Below, in pieces: positions 34,822-44,200 of a DNA stretch of 64,000 nucleotides. The DNA lies in the NCBI GenBank assembly GCA_963575745.1, contig CAUYUJ010003903.1, forward strand, positions 22,501 through 86,500. The letters run 5' to 3'. Under the pieces are notes generated by a model, which searched no databases, was not told the DNA's origin, and saw nothing but the letters and a program-made list of their open reading frames with translations. Position 1 is the stretch's first letter; every line of letters starts with the position of its first letter. This stretch comes from Prorocentrum cordatum (taxonomy: Eukaryota > Sar > Dinophyceae > Prorocentrales > Prorocentraceae). The position numbers and the translations under genes were made by a program.

Positions 34822-34961
34822 GCCATCGCTCGGACGTCCACTCCCTGTGCATTTTTCGGTCTCGTGCGTGTGTTTTGTTTTGTTTTGTTTTTGCTAGATG
34901 GTCCAGGATGCTCCTCCAGGGTCCTCGCCGAGAAAAAACATGCACACGTCCGAGCGATGCC
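34822..34961. mobile_element. Small inverted-repeat element, copy 2 of 2
   Basis: Same ends as copy 1 (GCCATCGCTCGGACGTCCA and CACGTCCGAGCGATGCC), 140 bp, with a TTTTG-rich interior and the shared words GATGCTCCTC and GTCCTCGCCGA. The length difference lies in the T-rich part. Confidence 0.7.
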
Positions 34962-35203
34962 ATGCTTCCGGGGGCCACGCTGCCACAGAAATGCAGGAGG
35001 CATGGGTCGCGAGGCACAGGGCACGATGGGTGCCCTTGATCTGGCAGGGTCGACCCACGAGTCCGGGCCGCCGGTATCGCACGGAACGCCGGACAAGGAG
35101 CGAAGGGGCTTCGTGGCCACGGTGCGCCTCGGCCACGAAGCTGTCCCCCGGCCTGGATCCAAGGAGCGGCCCGAAACCAGAGCCTCCGAAGCACAACGCG
35201 GCC
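34962..35203. other. Unassigned sequence
   Basis: Mixed spacer up to element copy 4; nothing recognised. Confidence 0.4.
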
Positions 35204-35209
35204 CTTATT

Positions 35210-35370
35210 GAAGGGGCCCTGGGACACACAAATAAATACACACAAATAAAAAGAGTCTCCATATTTTCCCATATTTTCTGGGTTTTTGTCTTCCCCCCAC
35301 TTCCCATATTTTCCCAGATATTCTGGGGAATCGACGATTAATTGTGTCTGTGTGTTTTTCCCCTCCTGGA
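35210..35370 (+). mobile_element. ~160-bp AAGGGGCCC element, copy 4
   Basis: GAAGGGGCCCTGGGACAC to CCCCTCCTGGA, 161 bp, flanked by an exact 6-bp CTTATT at 35204-35209 and 35371-35376. Close in sequence to copy 2. Confidence 0.92.
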
Positions 35371-35379
35371 CTTATTTCA

Positions 35380-35780
35380 GCGGCTTGATTGCATGGGTCG
35401 AGGGCGATGCCCTTGCTCGGAGCGCACGTCTCGAGAGCCCCCCCCCCCAAGGAGCCCCGCGCGGCGGGGACAACGCACCCACACGGCCAAAAGCTTCACT
35501 CGGCGCGCGCCCCAGGGGGGGGGGAAGTGAGAGGGGGCGGGCCTTCTCAGAAGGCTCGGAAGGCCTCGGGCCTTCAGAGAAAGGTACTGGGCCTTCCCCG
35601 AGGGCTTCCGAGGAGCCCCGCCGCTTCCTGAGAAGGCCTGCTGGCTCTCACCTCCCCCCCCAGGCGCGCCGCCGACTCGCGCGCGCGCGAGCCAAACATC
35701 CTCGGCGTCGGCGCTGATCGCGGGGGCGAGGGCGGGGAGCACGAGGACTTGGTGCCCCTCCGCCCCCGGCCTCCAGAGGA
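35380..35780. other. Unassigned GC-rich sequence
   Basis: Contains C and G runs (35440-35450, 35515-35523) and GGCCTTCnGAGAAGG words. No recognised gene. Confidence 0.35.
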
Positions 35781-35785
35781 GGGGG

Positions 35786-36112
35786 AAGAACAGGAGGAGG
35801 AGGGGGAGGAGGAGGAGGAGGAGGAGGAGGAGGAGGAGGAGGAGGAGGAGGAGGAGGAGGAGGAGGAGGAGGAGGAGGAGGAGGAGGAGGAGGAGGAGGA
35901 GGAGGAGGAGGAGGAAGGGTGGGCGACGAGGAGGAGAGGAGGGGAGGAGGAGGAGGAGGAGGAGGGGAGGAGGAGGAGGAGGGGAGGAGGAGGAGGAGGA
36001 GGAGGAGGAGGAGGAGGAGGAGGAGGAGGAGGAGAGAGGGGAGGAGGAGAGAGGAGGAGGAGGGGGGGGGGGAGGGGGAAGGGGGAGGGGAGACGGGGGG
36101 GGGGAAGAGGAG
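35786..36112. repeat. GGA array
   Basis: (GGA)n from about 35786 to 35915, interrupted to about 36045, then a G-rich tract. Poly-Glu, Ser, Leu and Pro frames come from this. Confidence 0.95.
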
Positions 36113-36330
36113 CCCCGGGAGCCCCAGACTGGGCTGAAATCGGCGCGTTCCCCCACATCGCCGACCACGGCACACCCCCTGAGGCCACTTCAGTCGACCG
36201 ACACGCCGACGGGTCTTCACATACGAGGAGGGCACTGGATAATGAGCCATCGAACAAGGAACCCGGGGTCTGGTAGCCGCTGGAACTCCAATCGGGGATC
36301 GGCCATGGATGTTACTGCCGCCCTCCTCTG

Positions 36331-36525
36331 GGGGAACAAGAAGTGGCATAAACATAAAAACTCGGAGGTCCGCGCGGATTTCTCGGATCGGCGCTGGGGC
36401 CCCCCAGCGGCGCCTCCGGCGCCGCCCTTGGCGCGCTCCGCGCGCCAGGGAGGGGGGTCCAGCGCCGATCCGAGAAATCTGCGGGGACCTCCGAGTTTTT
36501 ATGTTCATGCCACTTTTTGTTCCCC
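36331..36525. mobile_element. Foldback element with 67-bp inverted arms
   Basis: 36331-36397 and the complement of 36459-36525 agree at 63 of 67 positions, beginning GGGGAACAA(G/A)AAGTGGCAT and ending GGATCGGCGCTGG. The 61-base loop is GC-rich and itself holds GGCGCGCTCCGCGCGCC. Flanking nine-base words CCTCCTCTG and TGTCCTCAG agree at six positions, which would fit a decayed 9-bp duplication of Mutator type. The word ACAAGGAACCC also repeats just outside (about 36257 and 36535). A transcript would fold into a long hairpin. Confidence 0.85.
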
Positions 36526-36681
36526 TGTCCTCAGACAAGGAACCCTCGCAGGGCCTGGAGCCTCCTGGGCACACTCCCCGAGCCGCGCCCCCGTCCTCGA
36601 AGCTCGCTCTGGGTCAGCCCTTTGCTCCCTCGCCGGGCCAGCGCGCGGGCCCTCCGAGGTCCAGGCCGCGACCCTCTGAAG

Positions 36682-36686
36682 GTCGA

Positions 36687-36725
<39 letters not shown>

Positions 36726-36734
36726 CGTCGTCGA

Positions 36735-36796
<62 letters not shown>

Positions 36797-36820
36797 TCGT
36801 CGTCGTCGTCGTCGTCGTGG
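36682..36820. repeat. GTC trinucleotide array
   Basis: (GTC)n with a few GAC and ATC interruptions. Poly-Val, Thr and Arg frames are artefacts. Confidence 0.95.
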
Positions 36821-37270
36821 GCGCAAGCCCGGCCCGAAACCCCAAATGATGTCCGAAAGCTCTGTCCCGTGGCTTCCCGCCGCTGGCCGAGTCCACGCGC
36901 GGGCCCTCCGCGATTCAGGTCGTCCCCAAGATGGGCGCGAGCCCGGCCCGAACCCCCCCGTCGATGTCCGAGAGCTCGGTGCCAGGGAGGCGCCGTGCGA
37001 CCGCCAGGGAGCGAAGGCCGCGGGCCGGTATGCCGAGACCGTTGGAGGCCGTCTGAAGCTGGAGACCGCTGGTGGGGAGGCGCTGGGGGGACCCATTGGA
37101 GGGGCTCACTGAAGTAGGCCTGTCGAAACCTGTCGAGGCCGAAACAACTGGCAAGAAGAATGCTCCTCTGACGCGGCCTGCGCGGATGCGACGGGCGACA
37201 CCTTGCCGTTGCTGGTATCGTCCTCGCGGCACCGCAGCACTCGTCGTCGTGTCGTCCTTTCGCTGACGCT
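36821..37270. other. Unassigned, with a ~105-bp tandem duplication
   Basis: GGGCGC(A/G)AGCCCGGCCCGAA occurs at about 36829 and 36935, followed in both by CGA(T/A)GTCCGA(A/G)AGCTC, so this is a diverged two-unit duplication. Nothing else recognised. Confidence 0.55.
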
Positions 37271-37500
37271 GGTTCTGCCGCTCCTCCTGTTCCTCCTCCT
37301 CCTCCTCTTCCTCGTCCTCCTCTTCCTCGTCCTCATCCCCTTCCTCCTCCTCACCCGTTTCTTCTTCTTCTTCCTCCTCCTCCTCTTCCTCCTCCTCCTC
37401 CCCCTCCCTCCCTCCTTCCCTCCCTCCCTCCCTCCTCATTCTCTTCTCCTTCTCTTCCCCTGCTCATCGTCATAACCATCCTCGCCGTCATTCTCCTCAA
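37271..37500. repeat. TCC/CTT pyrimidine array
   Basis: Mixed TCC, TTCC, TTC and CCCT tract of about 200 bases immediately 5' of the second LINE region. Confidence 0.9.
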
Positions 37501-37766
37501 TATCATGTTCATACTCGCATGCGTCGGTTTCTATCGTGATTCTCCTTATTATTCGCACCAGTACCTTCGCTGTTCTCCACACTCCCATGAACCCCGTCCC
37601 CCGCATACTCATCATCACCGTCCGCCGCATATTCATCATATGATGCATCCTCCTGTTCGTTATCGCTACCGTCCTCCATGCCCAAATCATCATCATCACC
37701 ACCAACCAACCCCATCCTCGCATCTCCTCCCAGCCTCGGGACGTTTTCGCGGCCAGCCGTACCTTT
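37501..37766. other. Unassigned sequence 5' of LINE 2
   Basis: Contains CATCATCA-like patches. It could hold more of the LINE 5' region but no endonuclease motif was seen. Confidence 0.35.
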
Positions 37767-38797
37767 TCTGAGACTACTGCTGTTGGGGTGGATGGCTGGA
37801 AGCCCCGTGAGTTTCTTGGTCTGGACGGTCAGGCCTTGCAGGCCCTTGCGGGCTTGTTTTCTGCCTGTGAGCGTTGCATGATTTGGCCTGCCCAGACCCT
37901 CCTCGGGATCATCGCCCTCCTCCCCCAAAAGCAAGGTTGATGAAAGACCTGCCTGCAAATGTCCGACCCTGTACCGTGTTTACTGTAAACTCAGGGGGAG
38001 CTTCCTGGACCGATGGTCCCGTGAGCATATCGAGTTTTGGAACGACGCGGTCAGGGGAAGTTCTGCTCTGCAGGCCGCCTTGAGGAGAGAGGTCTGCCAC
38101 GAGGTTGCGATGGTAGCCTGTCTAGCTTGGCTGCGCACTATGACCTGACGAAATTCTTTGACACCGTCGTACCTGCTCGGCTGGTTAAGCTTGCTTGTAA
38201 CTCGGATTTTCCTCCCCACCTGCTTTCCCTTGGTTTGTTGGTCCATGTGGCCCCCAAGATGCTTGAAAGTTCGGGTTTCTGTTCTACTTTGATTCCATGT
38301 GGGCTTGGTGTGCTCCCTGGCTGTACCCAGACTATGGCTTGGGTGAAAGCTTATCTCTATCAAATATTGCGTTACGTCCATCACCGATACTTTCCTGGGG
38401 TTTCCACGCGTTCCTATGTGGACGATTTGTCTCAGGCGGCCCAGGGCAGTGCTGAGCAGGTGCGTAAGCTGATTGTGTCCGCCGCAACTGATCTTGTCAA
38501 GTCCCTGGATGTGGAGCTTGTGCTCTCTGACAAGCCGGCGCTGGTAGGCAATTCGTCCCCCCCCTCACGTTGCTTGTGCTGCAGGACCTACGCAAGGCTG
38601 GTATCAAGTTGAACCCTGCTAGTGCTACTCGTGATTTGGGTACTTCTACCACTGCGGGAAAACGTAGGTCGGTGGTGATTGTTAATGAACGACGACGTAA
38701 AGCCAGGTTGCGAGGGCGTAAGGTGTATTACTTGTCCAAGTTAGTGAAGAGGGCGTCCAAGCTGTTCAAACCAGGGGTGCTTGCGGTCGGAACGTGA
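37767..38797 (+). pseudogene. Reverse transcriptase of LINE 2
   Basis: The first segment reads TAVGVDGWKPREFLGLDG and then MIWPAQTLLGIIALLP. After a shift near 37935 comes LYRVYCKLRG with WNDAVRGSSALQAALRR. A second shift near 38125 restores the first frame for HYDLTKFFDTV (block A, Asp at about 38142), LPGC and SYVDDL at 38412-38429. A third frame follows with KAGIKLNPASATRDLGTS and a basic run. Active-site Asp residues are intact although the frame is broken three times. The family is clear from the block order. Confidence 0.85.
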
Positions 38798-38815
38798 GGG
38801 CACTCTGTTGTTGGA

Positions 38816-39200
38816 ATGTCACCGTTGCAGGTGCAGAGTGCCCGAGGGCAAGCCGCGGTTTGTTCTGGCTTCTGGCGCCCTGGAGCTTGCTCTACGACCA
38901 GCCTGGGTACCCTTGGGAGCGTGAACAATTATCCCATCTTCCGGCTTCGACGTGAGCATCTTGAGAGCTTTGCTGCGGTTTTGAGATCCCTGGACCACAC
39001 GATTCGGATGAAAGTTTCGGAGCTTTGGAGGAGCAAGGTCCAGGAGCTCGCCGCGTTGCCTGCGAACCAACTGTGGAGAAGGGCGCGAGGACCTCTGGCG
39101 GCGACGGCCGCGGTCTTGATGGATCTGGGGTGGCAGCCTATCTCACCCGTCAGGTGGCGGGGATGATTTAGGAGCTGCCCTGTCCCTCGCACAGCCGGAT
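38816..39200 (+). pseudogene. RT thumb/linker region of LINE 2
   Basis: The plus frame reads REHLESFAAVLRSLDHTIRM and then RRARGPLAATAAVLMDLGWQ before PISPVRWRG. It sits between RT and the zinc finger and belongs to the same element by position and orientation. Confidence 0.7.
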
Positions 39201-39213
39201 GCTTAGCTCCAGT

Positions 39214-39464
39214 TACGGCGGGCCATTCAGCGCACCTGCGAGACGCTGGTACAGTCGGGGCCTTGACCTAAGGAGCCCAAAATAAGGAACGAGGCCCCTT
39301 TTTTCCATAAGTTAAACTTCGATTTCCGATCGAAAACAGAGGGAAAGCCAGAGGCAAGCTGGGAAACACTTAAGGAACACCGAGCCCCTCCCCAACGAAA
39401 AGGGTTCCTTCTTCAGGGCCCCGAATGTACGGCGGGCCATTCCGCGCACCTGCGAGACGCTGGT
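39214..39464 (+). mobile_element. 170-bp TIR insertion in LINE 2 flanked by a 37-bp repeat
   Basis: The inserted segment 39255-39424 begins TCGGGGCCTTGACCTAAGGA and ends in the near-complement TTCCTTCTTCAGGGCCCCGA. It interrupts the LINE between two copies of a 37-base LINE sequence, TACGGCGGGCCATTC and onward, at 39214-39250 and 39428-39464 (one mismatch). Removing the insert and one copy joins the LINE sequence naturally. A 37-bp target duplication is far longer than cut-and-paste elements make. Confidence 0.8.
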
Positions 39465-40560
39465 GTGGAGGCAGGCCGCCCAGCACCATTGTGGAAGAAG
39501 GGCTGGACGGGTGTGTGCGGATTCTGCCAGCACCCGGAGTGGGTGCAGGCGGTTGGGGAGAGAGAGCTGGATTACGAGGTGCAGGCCATCCTTCTCAACA
39601 CTGCCTCCGCTAGTTTTTCTGGACGGAGTCTAGATTGCATGATGCCGGATCTCGGACGGCGGCGAATGGAATGTGTACTCGTTGTGGTGAAGAAATCGAA
39701 TCCCCTACCCACTGTTCCTGGACGTGCTGTTCCAACGCCAGCATCCCTGATCCAGCCATGGAGCTTTCTGATCATTTTACGGCACGGGCTGTGCTTGATG
39801 TTCCTGCTCTTTGGTGCCGCGGGCTCATGCCTCCCGATCGCACCACTGGACATCTTCCTTCCCCGATCGAGGCCACTTGGGCCTGAGATACGTTCGCCGA
39901 TTGGCAGGTGAAGGAAGGAGGAGTCTGGGGGACCGATGGATCAGGAGGGAAGTTTGCTAAGGACCACAGACTTCAGCGATGCGGCTGATCGTGTGTACGA
40001 CTTGCAGTTTCGCTCGGTGATGTTGACGGAGGTTTCGCTGGCTCTCTTCCTGGTCCGTGTCGGTCTTCCCCTCGTGCTGAACTTCTCGCTCTCATCTATG
40101 TGATGAGGTATATGAGTGGGCGTGTGTTGATATTATTGGATTATCTCCCTCGTGTTCGTGGATTTCGGCGGCCCAATGGGATTATGATGTGCTCGGACAT
40201 GCTCGACCTTTGGGTGGAGTTGTGGGCCATCTTGGGCCAACGTGCCGGAATTGTGGACCTGCCTTGGACTAAGAATCACCCCACAGACGCCCAATTCAGC
40301 GCCCTTCGTATCACTTCGATTGAACGGCTCCTGAATGGGGCCGCAGACGCGTGCGCAGCCGAAGCAGCTTGTCGGGTCGAGGTTCCAGAGTTGCTTTCTG
40401 CGCGCACGCACCAAATCGACGAGATGCATGTAAGGATTCTGCGACGGCTGGTCGCAATGCAGCGTGCAATTTTTGCTACCTGTCCGCGCGAGGTCGAGCA
40501 GTCGCGGATCGGTCATGACGAGGGTGTGCACCATGTTCTACGGCGTGGCACGCGCACGAA
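39465..40560 (+). pseudogene. Zinc finger and RNase H domain of LINE 2
   Basis: Around 39683-39730 the frame gives CTRCGEEIESPTHCSWTC, a CxxC-H-C finger. RNase H follows: Asp in GTDGSGG (39935), Glu in RAELLALI (40079), Asp in MCSDMLDLW (40196) and Asp in NGAADACAAEAA (about 40345). These are the four metal-binding acids of the fold, which degrades RNA of the RNA-DNA hybrid. Two TGA codons break the frame: at 39884-39886, and at 39986-39988 where Trp would be expected after RCG. From there to 40609 the frame stays open apart from the GT tract. Confidence 0.85.
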
Positions 40561-40578
40561 TGCGCAAGAACGTCTGCA

Positions 40579-40580
<2 letters not shown>

Positions 40581-40609
<29 letters not shown>
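40581..40609. repeat. GT microsatellite in LINE 2
   Basis: (GT)14 expanded inside the C-terminal coding part. Confidence 0.95.
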
Positions 40610-40611
<2 letters not shown>

Positions 40612-41003
40612 CAGGGCCATTCCCCGCTCCAGCTGCGCACCCTCATTAAGTGCAATGTGTGTGGTTTCAAGCTTGATTTGAAAGGATATCTTGCGATTGG
40701 CCTGGCAGGTGCCAAGGTAGTCGTTTCCCGCGCTCTGTTGCGCCACGTGACGAGGATGAGGTTTCGGGTCCTGGTGTCGCGGTTTCTGCTCCTGCTCACC
40801 CGTTGGCCATCCAATGCCACGAGACCCATTCCTTATCCGTTCTGAACGGAGTTTTGTTTTGCACGACTTGCGGGGGTTTCGCGGTGCAAAGTCTCCGAGG
40901 GCTCCGTGCTGAGTGTCAGCCTCCGACCAAGACAGGTCGGGAGGTTCTAAGTCGACTCGAGAGGGGACCCCCGCCGAAGTCGGGAATGCAATTCCCTGAG
41001 TGA
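40610..41003 (+). pseudogene. C-terminal finger of LINE 2
   Basis: A first pair IKCNVCGFKLD appears near 40645, then in another frame HSLSVLNGVLFCTTCGGFAV, followed by LRAECQPPTKTG and LSRLERGPPPKSG, ending MQFPE and TGA. The xxFCxxCG then LxxxCxG pattern forms a Cys-rich finger at the extreme C-terminus. Confidence 0.75.
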
Positions 41004-41214
41004 AGTTGCTGAGGCGGCCGAGCTAGCACTCGGGACCCGCGCTGAGGCCATACTTCCATAGCTCCATGGCTCCTCCTCCTCCTCCTCCTCCTCCTCCTCC
41101 CCCCCTCCATTCCTTTTCCTGATGCATAACTTCTCTCTGCCGCACCCCGAGGCCGGTTTTTAGGGCGGGCCGGGCGTTTCGCCTGAGACTTCCTCACCGT
41201 TTATGACCCTGAAA
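41004..41214. other. 3' flank of LINE 2 with TCC tract
   Basis: A (TCC)n tract at 41069-41100 lies 66 bases after the LINE stop. No poly-A. Confidence 0.5.
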
Positions 41215-41580
41215 CTTAAACATTGGCAGCACTTTCTCAGATGGAGGGCGGGTCGTTTTCAACATGTCGCTCTCGCTTTGGCGCCGCGCACAGTCGCTTT
41301 ACACATTTGCCAACGTTTCACGGATTGAGGGCGGCCCGTCTTCAAAATATGGCTCTCGCCTTAACGCCGCGCGCATTCGCTTTAAACGAACGCAAGAGTT
41401 TTACACATTGAGGGCGGCCCGTTTTCAAACTGTGGCTCTCGCATTCGTGCCGCGTGCATTTGTTTTAAAACTTGCAAGAGTTTTACGGACTGAGGGCGGT
41501 TCCTTTTCAAAAGGTGGCTCTCGCCTTAGTGCCGCGCATTCTCGCTTTAACATTTGCAGGGTTATCACGGATTCCCATGA
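41215..41580 (+). repeat. 82-83 bp tandem repeat, four units
   Basis: GAGGGCGG starts units at 41245, 41327, 41410 and 41492. Each has TTTTCAAAnTnTGGCTCTCGCCTT, GCCGCGC and GCTTTAAAnnTTGC words. The TGGCTCTCGC plus GCCGCGC core resembles the satellite blocks at 27000 and 30280, so they may be one superfamily. Confidence 0.88.
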
Positions 41581-41885
41581 TCCAGCGAGCCAGAAATGGT
41601 GTTTCGGAAGGATTCAGGACCATGAGGGTGCAACAGTTACGTTGGTTCGCGGTGTTGGAATCCCAAGAATGGCGTTCTGGCGCGATTCAACATCGTCGAA
41701 ACGCAAAGGTAAGGTTGATCCGTGGCGTTGGAATCCCGAGAGCAATGCTTTGGCATGCTGCAGGGTCTTCAAAACGGTTGTCTTCCACCGAGGCAGTTCA
41801 CACAGTGGAAATGAACCCTTGTAGGGGCCTGTGAAAAGGGAGCTTGGACGGAGTTTGCATTACAACATCGTTGCTGGCTTTGAGT
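41581..41885. other. Unassigned sequence with GTTGGAATCCC repeats
   Basis: The word GGTGTTGGAATCCCAAGA / GGCGTTGGAATCCCGAGA occurs twice (about 41660 and 41724). No gene recognised. Confidence 0.45.
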
Positions 41886-41889
41886 TTAC

Positions 41890-42474
41890 ACTGGTCCTCC
41901 TCCTCGGCCTCCTCCTCCTCCTCGGCCTCCTCCTCCTCCTCCTCCTCCTCCTCCTCCGCCACCTCTGCATCATAATCGTCGTCGCTGCGGTCACAGTCAC
42001 CTCAACCATCATCATCCTGCACACACACGCCCGCAAACATCCTGCCACTTGTCCCTCCTCCTCCTACTCCTCCTCCTACTCCTTCTCCTATTCCCTGCCT
42101 CTCTCCCTCACATCTTCCTCCTCCCTCGCGGCGTGCCCTCTTTCCCCTTCCCTCTCCCCCTCATCCTATCGTCCTTTCACTTTTCGTCCTCATCCTCGCC
42201 ACCTCCTCCTCATCATCCCTTTCCTCATCCTCCTCTTGCGACCCTCCACCTCTTCCTCCTCCTCGTCCTCCTCCTCGTCCTCCTCCTCCTCCTCCTCCTC
42301 CTCCTCCCTTTCGTCATCCTCATCCTCCTGCTCCTGCTCCTGGCTCTGCTCTTGCTCCTCAATGTGCAACCACCGGGGGACCTTCTGGCCCTGAGGGGGG
42401 TGTATAGTTTTGCATCCTCCTCCTCTTCCTCCTCCTGCCTCCTACATCCCAATCCTCCCACCTTCGTCGTTTGC

Positions 42475-42510
<36 letters not shown>

Positions 42511-42765
42511 ATCTGCTCTATCACCGTCCTCCACCTCCACCTCCACCTCCTCCTCCTCCTCCTCCATCCTCCTCCTCCTCCTCCTCCTTCGCCATCCTCC
42601 TCCTCCTCTGCATCCTCTTCCCAATGATCCTACTGCTCCTCCTCCTCCCCTTCCTCCTCCTCCTCCTCCTCCCTACCCCTCCTCTCCTCCCCTCCTCCTC
42701 CTCCTCCTCCTCCTCCTCCTCCTCCTCCTCCTCCTCTTTCGTCTTCATCGATCCTCCGTCGTCTT
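41890..42765. repeat. TCC-rich pyrimidine region
   Basis: Several TCC arrays (41896-41960, 42240-42310, 42420-42440, 42545-42610, 42650-42740) and a (CT)n at 42479-42510, separated by short mixed sequence. Long Leu/Pro/Ser frames are artefacts. Confidence 0.9.
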
Positions 42766-43038
42766 CATTCCACGTTACCCCATCCTCCCGCTCCACTCTG
42801 ATCCACCCTCGTTTTGCGCGTGCCTCGCCTCCCCCGCCCCCCTCCCCCCCCCCCCCACACACACACAGTCACACACAGATCGCGCGCCAGCCCCCGTCCA
42901 TGCTTGGAGCAATCGGCAACGCGCCGAACTCACGCTCGATCGCCAGCCAGCCAAGCCAGCCCACCGGGCGGAGCAGGCCATGCAGGGCGACGCACAGGCA
43001 AAGCCCCCTCAGGTCCGCACAGCACTGGCCAATTCATA
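42766..43038. other. Unassigned sequence, C and CA runs
   Basis: C run at 42848-42856 and a CA run to about 42870; the rest has no recognised feature. Confidence 0.4.
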
Positions 43039-43039
43039 T

Positions 43040-43720
43040 CAAATGTGCGTCCTTTCAGCGCGGCGAATCTGAAAAAGACCAGTGCCGGAAACCATCGCTC
43101 GAAGATTTTCAGAGTGCTGGATTTACAGATCGAGTTGCCGCTGGCTGGTCGTCCTTTCAAGACCTAAAGAACATGATCATGTGCGACGGGCGACTGCCTT
43201 TCCTTCGCAGGACGAAACTGTTGCTAACATGCGTGGTGCCGAGCCTCTACGCCGCCGCAGGAGGCTGGAAACTGATTGCAGAGCAAGAGAACATACTCTG
43301 GACAATGCAGCCTAGGAGGAGGAGGAGGAAGAGGAGGAGGAGGAGGAGGAGGGAGGAGGAGGAGAGAGGGGAGGAGGAGGGAGGAGGAGGAGGAGGAGGA
43401 GGAGGGAGGAGGAGGAGGAGGAGGAGGAGGAGGAGGAGGAGGAGGAGGAGGAGGAGGAGGGAGGAGGAGGAGGAGGAGGAGGAGCATGGTGCGGCAGATC
43501 GCGGGGTTCTGGAGACGCAGTCGCGAGACGTGGGCACAGCACACACAGCGCGCCAGGCATGCCAGCACAAATCTTGCCGAGCAGAACGGCGTTCAAGCTT
43601 GGGCCTTGAGCTCCTGGAGGCAAAGATGGTCCCCGGCAGGCATGCTGTCCAGGGAAGGGAGGGCACTGGGCCGTCCAGCCGGCGGACCGGAAGCCCTGGT
43701 TCGGGGTTGGCGCTGAACGC
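43040..43720 (+). pseudogene. Third LINE fragment (RT C-terminus), split by GGA array
   Basis: On plus, 43120-43312 reads AGFTDRVAAGWSSFQDLKN and RLPFLRRTKLLLTCVVPSLY before ENILWTMQ, the pattern of the segment after the catalytic palm in non-LTR RTs (RxxxAWxxF, RxxLFxxxVxPxLLYG, LxxxQRRMLR). After the GGA array, 43484-43650 resumes in another frame with MVRQIAGFWRRSRETW and VQAWALSSWRQRWSPAGML, matching the next conserved segment. The catalytic core is missing, so this is a 5'-truncated relic. Confidence 0.65.
43312..43483. repeat. GGA array inside LINE 3
   Basis: (GGA)n with GGAGGGA and GAGAGG interruptions, about 170 bp, lying between two adjacent conserved LINE segments. The ancestral codons there encode Arg-rich sequence (QRRMLRR type), which may have seeded the expansion. 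Confidence 0.93.
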
Positions 43721-44200
43721 AGCGTTGGCGGCCCGTGCAAACGCTGGGCAGATGTCTGACTCTTCGAACACTTGTTTGTCAGCGGCGGCATGGATCCAAG
43801 ACTCGGGTCGGGCGAAAGGGGGGGATAGCAAAGGGGGGGTTTGAGACTCAGCTCACGTAGCTGATTTTCCCGGGCGCCGGAGGCGGCTATGTATCGAGGA
43901 ATGGGCCCCTCGGTGAGGCCGAAACCAGCTGCATGCAGCAAATTTCGGAACCCGCTTTCGTCCGGCCCGAAAGACGCGGTCGGGGCAGCCGGGGGACGCT
44001 CCAGGGCTTCATCGGGCACAACCGGAGAGAGGCAGGCGCGGAAGGGGGGACGCCGCGGGCGCGGAGCGCGCTCGGACCGCGAAGATATCGTGCACGTGCG
44101 TGCCGGAGCACGGGCGTATATTCTTCGAGCCAGCGTGGAACGCACTCTGGCAGGGCACCGAGCCGGGACAGGCTGAACGCCCGCCTGCCCCACGAACCGC
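43721..44200. other. Unassigned sequence
   Basis: Mixed sequence with several open frames on both strands and no recognised domain. Confidence 0.35.

Larger units (their letters stand above)
37767..41003 (+). mobile_element. Second non-LTR retrotransposon, 5'-truncated, with RNase H
   Basis: In order on plus: RT fingers and palm (37767-38797), RT C-terminal linker ending in a conserved LGWQPISP segment (to about 39170), a Cys/His finger (about 39683), RNase H with all four catalytic acids (39935-40400) and a final CTTCG-type finger ending at TGA 41001-41003. This order is one I associate with dinoflagellate non-LTR elements. No endonuclease is seen, so the copy is probably 5'-truncated at or near 37760. 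Frameshifts, two stop codons, a GT microsatellite (40581-40609) and a 170-bp insertion show that it is dead. Confidence 0.85.
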
